Positions 46,466-57,885 are shown, counted from the first letter of the stretch. The stretch is 64,000 nucleotides of DNA from Hysterangium stoloniferum (GCA_015178975.1 WHVD01000029.1:729034-793033), one strand, 5' to 3'. The notes: generated from the letters alone by a model not told the origin. Numbers and translations: made by a program.

Positions 46466-48501
46466 ATGAGTTTGAATGAGTATGTTCGTTGTTCTTCAAC
46501 TCGGCCTCCTGTGACGAAGATTTTCCTAGAACACCCAGACTTTTCGCGTTCATAGTGGGCATCGATAATTACAAGCATGGAGAAAAATTACGGCTTGGGC
46601 CAACGGGCGCCATCATCGACGCTACTACATTTAAAGACTATTTAGAGGTTGTTTATCGTCCTGAGGTTGTTTTTCTTTCCGACCGGCAGGCCACTCGTAC
46701 GGCTATCATGAGAGCCCTAAGTGGGATCCAGAATAATAAGAGCATCCAGAGCGGTGACCCTATTCTCATTTACTTTGCTGGTCACGGTGCGAGAGAGTCT
46801 CCACAAGACGACAAACAAAGCACCGATTGGCAACTCCTTTTGCCTTATGACGTTGACGAAGGAAAAACGGGTCGATATACGGGCGCGATTTATCACCACG
46901 ACCTCCGTGACATATTGGGACAACTTGTCGGGAAGAAGGGCAATAATATTGTGCGCATTATGGGAATATAAATAAATATTTGCTAAATTGACATTCTCAG
47001 ACCGTTATTCTCGACGCCTGTTTTTCCCACGGTGGCGCTAAAGGCTCCAAAGAACTAGTGTGGCCACCCCAACCACCTGCCGTAGATCCGGAGTCTCACA
47101 CTTATATTTGGATAGCGGCATGCGGGCGTACAGAGACTGCAGGTGGAGATGTGAAATCTGGGGGCATATTCACAAGGGAGTTTATGGTGATACTTAGAAA
47201 TAACGACATACGCACCATCACTTACAGAGAACTCTCGACATTACTTCCTGCTTCAAACCCGTAAGCGTCTGTAGAAACCCTGAGAGATACACATAGTTGA
47301 CGGTCCGTTTCTCGCAGTAATCAAAATTACCATATCGTCGGTAGCCACCAAGGACGGCTTTTGTTTTCTTTAGAAAAAGTGGATCCCTCTTGGATCCCAG
47401 CTTACAAAGTAGCCGAGGGGTACAAGATTTCAGCTGGAGAAGTCAATGGAATAAATCTTGCATCCTCTTTCAAGCTCCTATCTGTAGGGAATAATGAATT
47501 TGGCCCTACATTTACTGTCACCAAGGTTGAACATGCCAAGACCGTTATAAGGCTTACATCAGACTCAGGGGATCTGCCCGGGCGTGCACGTGTTCAGCAG
47601 TCCTCTTCGCTAGCAGAGGGGGAGAGGTTTAAGGTGTACTTCTGCGACCGCTTTAAAAATAACTTCGCAAAATCAATCGAAAGAAATTCTGAACGGAGGA
47701 TCAAAATTACCACCATTGAAGATGCCAATATCCATGTTGATATCGAAGACACAGGGTCAAATCCTCTCGTAGTGTTTCGCTTAAAATTTTCACTCCGGTC
47801 TCACTGCGTTGATGAGAAAATCATCTCTACTGCCTCACTAAACCACGCAGACGAAATATTACAGATACTCCTATGCGCTGCTCACTTTCACTGGCATCTT
47901 TCACGCCTTGGGACCTCCGACCCTCCACTTCCAATCTCAGTAGAATTCTTTCGCGTCAAACAAGACAGCAATAATCGTTGCCACCATATAAGGATTGATC
48001 AAAACGAAAATTTGGTTGACAAGGACACTACTATTGATATTCCATTAGGTAGAACCAACCATAAATATGGCATGCAATTGAAAAATAAATCGGAAAGTGG
48101 TCTCTACCCTTATCTTTACCACTTCGATCTGGTCAATCTCAATATTTGTGAGTATCCATGTTCCTCCACGCCATTTAATCTCTTTGTGACGCTTTTCAGG
48201 CGATTACAATCTTTCTCCGAATGGCCCAGCAGGTCTCGATTTTCCTCTCGGTCCTTTTTCCACTCTGGACATCGGGTACGGTCCCTCAACCGCGCATCCC
48301 TTCGATTTCATGGCCAGAGGCGGGGCAACCATACAGAATGGTTTTTTTAAATTGGTTGCCTCAAATAGACCTCTCACTACTCCTTTTACCGCGACTTCAC
48401 CGTTTGTGAGGAAAGAGCAGCGCGCACCACGACAAAAGAGGACGCTACCTAGCGTTTGGCGCTCTTTGCTTATTCGAACAGTGGAGCACTACGGTACATG
48501 A
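46466..48501 (+). CDS. Peptidase C14-like protein 2 (His/Cys dyad intact), 608 aa, five exons
   Basis: Exons 46466-46479, 46530-46950, 47001-47260, 47318-48147 and 48200-48501 sum to 1827 nt in phase, with introns of 50-57 nt. The caspase-like fold starts at once (Leu-Phe-Ala-Phe-Ile-Val-Gly-Ile-Asp-Asn-Tyr). The catalytic His lies in Tyr-Phe-Ala-Gly-His-Gly and the Cys in Asp-Ala-Cys-Phe-Ser-His-Gly-Gly, just after intron 2. A fungal C14 motif Trp-Ile-Ala-Ala-Cys-Gly-Arg follows, then a beta-rich region and a C-terminal domain of unknown function shared with gene 1. Family members are Cys proteases of the caspase/metacaspase clan. Substrate and role here are unknown. No prodomain is seen; the start ATG is in a 14-nt exon, chosen because it alone gives a phased join. 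Confidence 0.83.
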
Positions 48502-48692
48502 CGAGACATGAATATTCTCTCTCTCTTTTTTTCATACAGTTACGTTGCTGGAAACTATGTGCAGGGTGCCATTACGGAAGCTAGCGCAGGATGTGTATTT
48601 CCACACTCTAGTACTGACCAAATATAAGGCTGATTCAAAATTACATGCTTATGAGTTTGGTCGCCATACAGACAGCCTATCAATCAGGCGGG

Positions 48693-49295
48693 GAGATTGA
48701 GTATGACTCGGAGCATCGCTGGCATACTATGGATGGCCAAGACGCCATTTGATACCCCACCGGTTCTTTCAAAAGATTACGCAAAGCATGGGAGTATTTG
48801 TCAGAACCTCAAGGGCTAATATAGTAGCACTGTTGTTTTAGTGTGCCATATTCATCGCTATTCATTTTTCGCCCTGCTGGTAACACCAACACTAATGTAT
48901 TTTCAACAGAGCGGCGACATAAATATTTTTAGCCTGAAATCCTCTGGCTCCGTTGCACGCTTGGCGCGTAATATACATCGGATTGTGGCAGAAGCGGCGC
49001 GGGATCCAGCTGTAAAACGTTGATTGACGCTCAATGTGTTAGACTTTTTCGTGGTGCTGTTCCTAGATCAAATAACTTTCCATTTGTCTGAGTAGGTGAT
49101 GGTTAGCTCGTTGTAAACGGATGAGGATGACTGTACAGTTGGGCTGTGGGTGGCGGGCGTCCAGCGCCGGATTTGGGAGGGCGCGGAGCGCCCGACTTAG
49201 TCAGCGCAGACCAGGAGTGATATGAGTCAGCACGGAAGTAAATGCGGAACCTTTTGTGTTGCTCCCGCGAATTCACAAAAGGTTCCGCATTTACT
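48693..49295. other. 603-bp spacer at the centre of the inverted repeat
   Basis: This stretch occurs once. It holds a 60-codon open frame (48841-49023) ending Ala-Arg-Leu-Ala-Arg-Asn-Ile-His-Arg-Ile-Val-Ala-Glu-Ala-Ala-Arg, perhaps the tail of a truncated gene, and a short GC-rich part. It ends in a 20-bp inverted repeat (49239-49258 with 49274-49293) that touches the right arm. Confidence 0.6.
49239..49293. repeat. 20-bp perfect hairpin at the inner edge of the right arm
   Basis: TAAATGCGGAACCTTTTGTG (49239-49258) is followed, after 15 bases, by its exact reverse complement (49274-49293). The right arm of the large inverted repeat begins three bases later at 49296. Confidence 0.85.
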
Positions 49296-49486
49296 CCCGC
49301 CTGATTGATAGGCTGTCTGTATGGCGACCAAACTCATAAGCATGTAATTTTGAATCAGCCTTATATTTGGTCAGTACTAGAGTGTGGAAATACACATCCT
49401 GCGCTAGCTTCCGTAATGGCACCCTGCACATAGTTTCCAGCAACGTAACTGTATGAAAAAAAGAGAGAGAGAATATTCATGTCTCG

Positions 49487-51522
49487 TCATGTACCGTAGT
49501 GCTCCACTGTTCGAATAAGCAAAGAGCGCCAAACGCTAGGTAGCGTCCTCTTTTGTCGTGGTGCGCGCTGCTCTTTCCTCACAAACGGTGAAGTCGCGGT
49601 AAAAGGAGTAGTGAGAGGTCTATTTGAGGCAACCAATTTAAAAAAACCATTCTGTATGGTTGCCCCGCCTCTGGCCATGAAATCGAAGGGATGCGCGGTT
49701 GAGGGACCGTACCCGATGTCCAGAGTGGAAAAAGGACCGAGAGGAAAATCGAGACCTGCTGGGCCATTCGGAGAAAGATTGTAATCGCCTGAAAAGCGTC
49801 ACAAAGAGATTAAATGGCGTGGAGGAACATGGATACTCACAAATATTGAGATTGACCAGATCGAAGTGGTAAAGATAAGGGTAGAGACCACTTTCCGATT
49901 TATTTTTCAATTGCATGCCATATTTATGGTTGGTTCTACCTAATGGAATATCAATAGTAGTGTCCTTGTCAACCAAATTTTCGTTTTGATCAATCCTTAT
50001 ATGGTGGCAACGATTATTGCTGTCTTGTTTGACGCGAAAGAATTCTACTGAGATTGGAAGTGGAGGGTCGGAGGTCCCAAGGCGTGAAAGATGCCAGTGA
50101 AAGTGAGCAGCGCATAGGAGTATCTGTAATATTTCGTCTGCGTGGTTTAGTGAGGCAGTAGAGATGATTTTCTCATCAACGCAGTGAGACCGGAGTGAAA
50201 ATTTTAAGCGAAACACTACGAGAGGATTTGACCCTGTGTCTTCGATATCAACATGGATATTGGCATCTTCAATGGTGGTAATTTTGATCCTCCGTTCAGA
50301 ATTTCTTTCGATTGATTTTGCGAAGTTATTTTTAAAGCGGTCGCAGAAGTACACCTTAAACCTCTCCCCCTCTGCTAGCGAAGAGGACTGCTGAACACGT
50401 GCACGCCCGGGCAGATCCCCTGAGTCTGATGTAAGCCTTATAACGGTCTTGGCATGTTCAACCTTGGTGACAGTAAATGTAGGGCCAAATTCATTATTCC
50501 CTACAGATAGGAGCTTGAAAGAGGATGCAAGATTTATTCCATTGACTTCTCCAGCTGAAATCTTGTACCCCTCGGCTACTTTGTAAGCTGGGATCCAAGA
50601 GGGATCCACTTTTTCTAAAGAAAACAAAAGCCGTCCTTGGTGGCTACCGACGATATGGTAATTTTGATTACTGCGAGAAACGGACCGTCAACTATGTGTA
50701 TCTCTCAGGGTTTCTACAGACGCTTACGGGTTTGAAGCAGGAAGTAATGTCGAGAGTTCTCTGTAAGTGATGGTGCGTATGTCGTTATTTCTAAGTATCA
50801 CCATAAACTCCCTTGTGAATATGCCCCCAGATTTCACATCTCCACCTGCAGTCTCTGTACGCCCGCATGCCGCTATCCAAATATAAGTGTGAGACTCCGG
50901 ATCTACGGCAGGTGGTTGGGGTGGCCACACTAGTTCTTTGGAGCCTTTAGCGCCACCGTGGGAAAAACAGGCGTCGAGAATAACGGTCTGAGAATGTCAA
51001 TTTAGCAAATATTTATTTATATTCCCATAATGCGCACAATATTATTGCCCTTCTTCCCGACAAGTTGTCCCAATATGTCACGGAGGTCGTGGTGATAAAT
51101 CGCGCCCGTATATCGACCCGTTTTTCCTTCGTCAACGTCATAAGGCAAAAGGAGTTGCCAATCGGTGCTTTGTTTGTCGTCTTGTGGAGACTCTCTCGCA
51201 CCGTGACCAGCAAAGTAAATGAGAATAGGGTCACCGCTCTGGATGCTCTTATTATTCTGGATCCCACTTAGGGCTCTCATGATAGCCGTACGAGTGGCCT
51301 GCCGGTCGGAAAGAAAAACAACCTCAGGACGATAAACAACCTCTAAATAGTCTTTAAATGTAGTAGCGTCGATGATGGCGCCCGTTGGCCCAAGCCGTAA
51401 TTTTTCTCCATGCTTGTAATTATCGATGCCCACTATGAACGCGAAAAGTCTGGGTGTTCTAGGAAAATCTTCGTCACAGGAGGCCGAGTTGAAGAACAAC
51501 GAACATACTCATTCAAACTCAT
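49487..51522 (-). CDS. Peptidase C14-like protein 2, second copy, 608 aa
   Basis: The exact mirror of 46466-48501 with the same five exons: 51509-51522, 51038-51458, 50728-50987, 49841-50670 and 49487-49788. His and Cys motifs are intact. The gene points towards the centre of the inverted repeat, tail to tail with its twin. Because the two copies look identical they cannot be told apart in short-read expression data. Confidence 0.82.
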
Positions 51523-52597
51523 GGTGGCCGTTATAAGCGAGCTGCCTTCCTAGTTGCTAAAGGAGCATCAACAACGATCGCATGATGAGGCGTAAGAGGA
51601 ATATCTGCCCTCATACAAACTTACAATATTCAGCCTAAAGAAAAGAAACAACACTCGGACACCAACTGGGTGGGACAACAACCTACTGAGGGGGAGGTAT
51701 TTGATGATAGGGTGGAGGACGAGTAGCAAGGGTGCCCAGGAGGGGGCTGTGAAGTGATTCCACAGCTCGCTACCTGTGAAAGGAGTTTAAAATCTTTCAA
51801 GAATCTTGCCGTCAACAGCGTGGTATAGGTGCAGTAGGGACGGGGGTGCGAAACATCTGGATTCTATTTCAATCCTCCTCGTGGCATCTGAATAGTAGAG
51901 CGTTTAAGGACTTTGATCTTTATTTCCAACTTGGAACGACGGTTTCCTGACAAACCTTTGCGCAAACGTTCGTGACGTCCTTGGTAAGCATCTGCCATGC
52001 GCCTCAGAAGTTCTGCAAGAACGTTTGAGCACGCTTTTCAACGAACAAATTTGTTGAAGAAAACAATAATGCGCCACAATATTTTAATTCGACACAGCTG
52101 TTAATGTATAATTCAACGATCAATTTGTTACTATCGGGGCCGCACCGAAGGTTCCTGAAATTAATACCTGCTTCTGAGTGGGGAATTGTATTCGGTTTGG
52201 TAGATCAGAGCAAAGAGCTGCCCTGATTTCTCCGGAATCCAATAATAACGGCGAAGAAACCACGGAGCTTTTGATGTCATGAGACGTTAATTTTCACTTA
52301 GTGAGTCAGCACCATTGAAATCGGGATAATTCGTTGTCGTAAGAGAAGTGCTTTTATGGACGGATGTCGAGCATCTACATTAACGGAGAGCATATTTTAT
52401 GTCGTGGAAAGGGTACACGTAGCAAACATTTTTACCATGAAGAATTTGAAGGGTTTTAGAGGAGCTTACACATGTCAGTAAGGAATGGCAGAGGAAAAAA
52501 AAAGGCAAATGAAGGGAGAGAGTGGATCCATCTGATTGTGAGGAGAAAATTTCCACAGAAAATCCGACTGCATGGAAACTTGGAAGAAGGATAAGGT

Positions 52598-54806
52598 CTA
52601 TGCGGTGTAGCGCTCCACTGTTTTGATAATGGAGGCACAGCAGTAGTCTTGCGTTGTGGAGTCATATAGTGGGGCTTCGGTATAATCCGTCATGAATGGG
52701 GATGTCGTTGTAAGAGAGAAATCGACGCGTTCAGTAGTCAAGAACAATTTAAAGAAACCATGCTCTATAGCCTCTGAATGCTGAGCCTCAAATTCGAAAG
52801 GGAGGGAGCAGGTCGGACCGTAACCAATTGTAAACTCCGACCCGCGAGGAATGGAGGGAACGAGGGGTTCGATGCCACGAGTGTCGTATTCGACTGATAA
52901 ATCCCAGCGATAAGTTCAGAGATATTGAGAGGGGCACATGGCACTCACTGATATTCAAGGATTTCACGTCGAAGTGGAATAGGTATGGGTATAGATCGTG
53001 TGGGGTACCGTTCTTAATTTTCATGCAATAGGCCTGGGGCGTCGTGCCAACTGTGATATCAAGGACCCCGTCCTTCGCCAGATTCCGATCTGGATCAACC
53101 AGTCTCCGCCTAAAATCAGGGCCCATTTCTACACGACAGAAGTCCATCGACACAGGAGAGGGAAACTCTGAAATGAGACGTGATAGGTGCCAGTGCCAGT
53201 GAGCCGCACAATATAGCACATCTATTGTCTCGGTTAGATCGTCGACCGGTACTCGCCGTTTAATCTGTTCTTCATGGGTTGGATGTCGCACCCTTATCCA
53301 AAATACCAGCTCATGGCCTAGAGCGGTGCCTTCTATGTCTACGAGAAGATCGGCCTGCAATTCCGTCGTTGGCCTGATGCAGTGCATCGCGGCTTCTTCG
53401 ATAGCCCCCACAAGAGAGTTCTCGATTGAATCGGAGAAGTGTACTTTCAACTTGGCGAATTCTGGTGGTGGAAATTTCAATTTAAAACGTTGAATTTTAC
53501 CATCAACCAGTGGGACTCTTCGGGGAATGTTACTGTCACCTAGATTAGGAAAATAAAAAATAAATTATTATTCTTTTTGTCGGAGATAGAAGAACGAAAA
53601 ACAAATAGTTACCCTTTTTCTTGTACAGCTTGCGAGAATGGTCATTAGAAGTGCCGTCGGAAGTGCCCTCATCCCTATTTCCGACCGAAAGCACTTTCAT
53701 CACTCCTTTCTTTCCCTCGAATAGTTCCATCGATGCGTGGAATTCTTTCAGCTGAAATAAGCAACCCTCCAGGTGACGGTCCTCGGCAGACCGCCCTCTT
53801 GGCCGCTAAAACCAAGGGGATATCAGTAATCTGCCTGGCATAGAGGGATAATGCGGACACTACTCTGGTAGGGTCAATCGGAACATTGAGTCCTCTGCGT
53901 AAAATGGCCTCAAGACTTTCAGTCATCATTTGTGTATATCGCATGATGAACGAGCCCCAGGCGCTATAACGTCGATTTTGAACAAAATCCTGGAGATCGC
54001 GACTCCCGCCGTCAACAAGGCTGCAGTCCATGATGATGGTCTAGGATGCCAGGGTATGTCAGCACTCGAAGCTTAGCTTTTATTTGTGATGCTGAACTTG
54101 CAATATCGTTCCCCTTTTCATCAGCCAAGCTCTTCAGGATACCGTTCAGAGAATTATCTGATATCGCGTTCTGGATGACACCTGATGATGAAAAGGCGTC
54201 GTGGGGGAAAATGTCTTGGTTAACACAGCCTGGTATGTGTCGGTTTTCCGTCTTCCTCCCATGTCCCGAGAAGTAAATAAGTATGCGATCACCATATTGA
54301 ATAAGCGGGCTGGTCTGAAGTGTCTTCAACGCATCAATGATGGCCTGTCGTGTCGCTTGCTCGTCGTATAGTCTCCGGATGTAACAATGGTTATGTTCTT
54401 CCAGAAATGCCTCCATGCGCCGTGCCGCAGCTATCGGGCGTGTGAGGTTATAAGTCCCGTGGTGATCAGGATTGTACCGATTGATAGCAATTATGATCGC
54501 AAACAGGGGAGGTTTTGGATATCTCATCCTTACGAGTGCTAAGACATACTGAGATACAGAATGGATATATCTCTCACCGATGCCTTTGGGATAGTGTAGG
54601 TGAGTATTCACAGTCGAACATCTTTGATCGCGGATGAGGTTTTTCAAAAGTTGAACGTATCGCGCCGGAAAGTAACAAGGATCGAAAGTATCTTTTGATG
54701 AGATTCAGTAGCGTATCGTGGACTGGGTCAGGATTTTCTGGTCTGCAAGAAAACAACATGAGATGTATCTCGGAAAATTTTAACCGAAGATTCACCGAGT
54801 AGTCAT
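52598..54806 (-). CDS. Peptidase C14-like protein 1, second copy, 625 aa
   Basis: The exact mirror of 43182-45390 with seven exons: 54796-54806, 54578-54742, 54102-54528, 53792-54040, 53613-53751, 52949-53539 and 52598-52893. It has the same Cys-to-Ser change and the same GC-AG intron (54041-54101), so the substitution came before the duplication. Confidence 0.74.
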
Positions 54807-55140
54807 TTCCTATTTAAAAGGCAGAGATCAAAGTATCAGAAAATAGCATATAAGAAATTGGACTAAGAGTGTGGATTATTTGGGGCTTACGGGTGTAAGT
54901 ATTCTTTACTGTTGTCAGCTCTCTCTGCGTCAGCCACTGCGGTTTTTGTTATTCGAGCAGAAATTAGTCCAAAGGGTGACTTGGCTGCGGAGCCTCAGCG
55001 ATGTAGCATGGTGATGATTCTAGTTCCGGTGTAAGGCGTGGATCAGGCGTGGATCGGGCGTGGCGGGCGGAGTTCCGCTTAACTTGACTGATCGACTTCC
55101 TAAACCTTATTGGTTAATAGAAGCACAAGGCTATGACCTG

Positions 55141-55200
55141 TAGGGGGCAAGCCCCCCACCACCCCACAACTTTACTCTGTATCAACAATTTTAAGTATCT
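55141..55200. other. Short right flank of the inverted repeat
   Basis: It begins with a GGGGGCAAGCCCCCC palindrome and passes into AT-rich sequence in which the next insertion sits. It may be the edge of an older element. Confidence 0.4.
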
Positions 55201-55214
55201 ATTAAGACATGTGA

Positions 55215-55752
55215 CAAGGCTCTCTTGTTCCGTGACCACCACCTGCCTCTGGGGTTGGGGCCCCCAGTGCTCGTGGTGAGGGGCGGAGAGGTGGATGACA
55301 GTGAGCAGGTTTGGGGACCTCTGAATTCACTGCTCTGTCAAAGTCGGCAGCCTTCAGCCGCGCACCAGTGTCGTCTGCAGAACGTCACTGGCACTGGCAC
55401 CTACCAACCATGACTGCTGCCTGGCAGCGGTCTACCCTTCCTCTCCAACCCTGACTCCAGCATTCACCTATGCACTAGCAACGCAAGACTTCAGTGTGCC
55501 TGCAGCCCTTGTCGACGCCTGCTAGCAGGATCTCGGGCTTTTCTTGGGGCTTCGGCCCAAGGCCTCAAGGCCTCAGCTGTATATCATGTATATATCTACA
55601 TGCCCCCCTTTGATTACTAAAATCCCTCCCGTGCACGTAGCTCACTCGGGACTTTGTACCACTGTAGCATAGTTTCTCTGGGGGCCTTTTCACCCCCTAG
55701 CCGCAGTTAGCCATTGTTGCTTGAAGCGGGATACAAATATATCAAAAAAAAA
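55215..55752 (+). mobile_element. Retroposed insert with poly(A) and 15-bp target duplication
   Basis: A GC-rich 538-bp block ends in nine A residues (55744-55752). It is flanked by TATTAAGACATGTGA at 55200-55214 and again at 55753-55767. A long target duplication plus a terminal A run is the mark of LINE-type target-primed reverse transcription. No reverse transcriptase is encoded, so it is a SINE, a 5'-truncated LINE tail or a processed RNA copy. Its CpG-rich composition differs from the surroundings, so it is recent. Confidence 0.82.
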
Positions 55753-55820
55753 TATTAAGACATGTGATTTAACTTTATTTTTAAAGTGATTAAAGTTTAT
55801 TGATTATTTATAATTATATA

Positions 55821-56460
55821 CAGTGACCGACAAAAGTGTCCCAATGTTTTGGTAATTCTGATTAAATGTTTTATAACTGATTAAATAAATTTCAAAAAAT
55901 GGTGAAAATATTCTCACAGATGTATTAGCATAGTAGCTTTTATATTCCAAAATATTACATAATATTGATGGATGTTGGTGCACAGTGAATATTTAAAAAT
56001 AGCCAATCATTGGGACAGTTTTGTGAGCACCCTTTTCAAATCAGATATCTTGTTATTCCAGTACTTTGTATGGCCTCCCTTAACCTTTATTACAGCATAA
56101 AGTCTTCTTGGGATACTTTCTATAAGTTTCTGACACTTCTGAGGCTCAATCTTTGTCCATTCCACTTCCACCCTCTCCTATAATATCCCAACTCCCTTTG
56201 GTAGTGAAGGATATTTTTGTAACTGTTTTTTCAGCTGATTCCAAAGATGTTCTATAGAATTGAGGTCAGGAGACTGTGCTGTCCAGTCTAATACCTGAAT
56301 CTGATTTTCAGAAAGCTATTTTTGTGCCATCTTAGAGGTATGCTTTGGATCATTGTCTTGCTGGAAAATTGCCTTATCTTCTTCTGGAACCTCCAAATCT
56401 CTAATGCTCTGGGACAAATTCTGATCCAAGATCTCATATTTGAGGAAGGCATAGAAAAGA
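55821..56460 (-). pseudogene. Tc1/mariner transposase, C-terminal part of a broken element
   Basis: The element starts CAGTGACCGAC after a TA at 55819-55820, the Tc1 insertion rule. The minus-strand reading from about 56455 to 56050 carries the DDE_3 block Phe-Gln-Gln-Asp-Asn-Asp-Pro-Lys-His-Thr and a C-terminal Leu-Asn-Xaa-Ile-Glu-His-Leu-Trp motif. It breaks at about 56460 at a tRNA-like sequence. A small piece with Thr-Leu-Pro-Thr-Val-Lys-His-Gly-Gly-Gly at about 58060-58120 may be its other side. Confidence 0.7.
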
Positions 56461-56463
56461 ATT

Positions 56464-57885
56464 GACCCAGCCTGGGATTGAACCAAGGACCTCCTGGCTA
56501 TAGACAGTAGGCAACAAAACTGGTCAGATGTTTCTTTGGTTTGAAAAGATCCTTTAGCATTAGCCCAAAATAAATTCTAAAAATCCTAAATAAATTATGA
56601 TAGATGCTCTAATATCACTAAATGTTGCTTACATAACCATGATGCCATATGTCCATTATGGCAACATAATAAATGGATTAATGAAGCCTGTACATCTGAA
56701 CAGTTTTGTTGCCTGTATTTTATAAACTCTATATACTAAACTAGTACTTGGTATACCCTCCCTTGGCCTTGATCACAGCTTCTGCTCTTCTAGGCATACT
56801 CTCTATCAAGTTCTGACACACCTCCTTTGGTATCTTTTCCCATTCCACTTGACAGTACTCCCAAAGCTCCTCCACTCTACTAGGTGGTGTTTCATAGTCA
56901 GCTAGCCTCCTTTTCAAGTGCCCCCAGAGATGCTCTATGGGGTTTAGATCTGGAGACTGTGCTGGCTACTTCATGACATTGTAGCTATGGTCATCAAACC
57001 ACTTTTGAGCCAGTTTGCTGGTATGTTTTGGATCATTATCCTGCTGGAAGATGATATCAGATGGAGTTTTCTTGTAAAGCTCAAGGGATTGCTGAAGTCC
57101 ATCCTCCAAGATAGAGCAGTAAAGCTGTGAATCCATCTTCCCTTCAATACTAGTGGCATATCCAATACCTTCCCAAAGCATGCAACCCCACATCATCACA
57201 CTATCACCATCAAACTTCAATGTTCCCTTCACCTGCCTATTAGTCAACCCCTCCCCCACCTTTTTCCACACCTAATTCCTTCCATCTGACCCAAGAGGAT
57301 TGATTTTGGTCTCATCAGAGAATACAACTCTCTTCCAGTCCTCCAGAGTGTACTCCTGATGTCTCTCTGCCCACTGTAGCCTCTCCCTTCTGTCAGATTG
57401 TCACAGAAAGGGGCACTTCTTCTTCACCACAGGCCTTAGGCCAGCTTTGTGTGAGGCATGACAAACAGTTTGGGAGGAGAGGGATTGATTTGTGACATCT
57501 GGAAGAGAGTTGGTAACTTGCACTGCATTATCAGCTTTCTGCCTACAAATGAGATGCTTAGCATAGCTGATATTGGCAGATGTAAGTTTAGTTGGACAAC
57601 CACCAAAGGACTTGGAAGCCTCAGGACAGTATTCAGAGCATATTTTTGAGATAGTTCCAATGCTAATACCAGTGGTCTGATGAATACCTTATTGCATGGC
57701 CATAAGGTCATATGACATCATGGCTATGCTATGTAAGCAACATTTAAGCATCTATCATAATTTATTCAGAATTCTTAGAATTTATTTTGGGCTAATGCTA
57801 AAGGATCTTTTCAAACCAAAGAAACATCTGAACAGTTTTGTTGCCTACTGTATGCCAGTGCTCTTAACCACTGAGCTACTGGACC
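56464..57885 (-). repeat. tRNA-like sequence split by a Tc1 element
   Basis: On the minus strand, 57885-57851 gives the 5' half (acceptor GGTCCAG, box A TAGCTCAGTGG, anticodon stem CTGGC). 56504-56464 gives the 3' half (stem GCCAG, T-arm with GGTTCAATCCC, acceptor CTGGGTC). Joined, they form a cloverleaf with a seven-base anticodon loop. The insert lies in that loop. The anticodon would be atypical, and a relative at 28578 is also degenerate, so it is more likely SINE-derived than a working tRNA gene. Confidence 0.6.
56505..57850 (-). mobile_element. Tc1/mariner element, 1346 bp, with long terminal inverted repeats
   Basis: The ends CAGTAGGCAACAAAACTG (left) and its complement (right) continue as inverted repeats of about 130 bp. 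TA follows the right end (57851-57852); the left has GA in its place, perhaps mutated. The inside encodes a transposase on the minus strand: helix-turn-helix region (about 57430-57710) and DDE domain (56966-57271, with Gly-Cys-Met-Leu-Trp-Glu-Gly-Ile-Gly and Phe-Gln-Gln-Asp-Asn-Asp-Pro-Lys-His-Thr). Frameshifts and missing CpG show that it is dead. Confidence 0.82.

Larger units (their letters stand above)
42848..48692 (+). repeat. Left arm of a 5845-bp inverted repeat
   Basis: Every position p here pairs with position 97988-p in 49296-55140. All open frames of the two arms have the same length and translation, and the stretches I compared base by base are identical. The arm holds two peptidase C14-like genes. 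The outer limit is sharp: 42847/55141 do not pair. Confidence 0.95.
49296..55140 (-). repeat. Right arm of a 5845-bp inverted repeat
   Basis: Mirror image of 42848-48692 with no indel over the whole length (constant coordinate sum 97988). Beyond 55140 the match stops at once, at a TAGGGGGCAAGCCCCCC sequence. Confidence 0.95.

Noticed and set aside
46489..46971. 160-codon frame as a complete gene
   Set aside because: It starts inside intron 1 and runs past the donor at 46951. The five-exon model continues the domain through the Cys motif.
48840..49023. Small open frame in the spacer as a real gene
   Set aside because: No upstream exon or motif supports it. At most it is the tail of a truncated gene.
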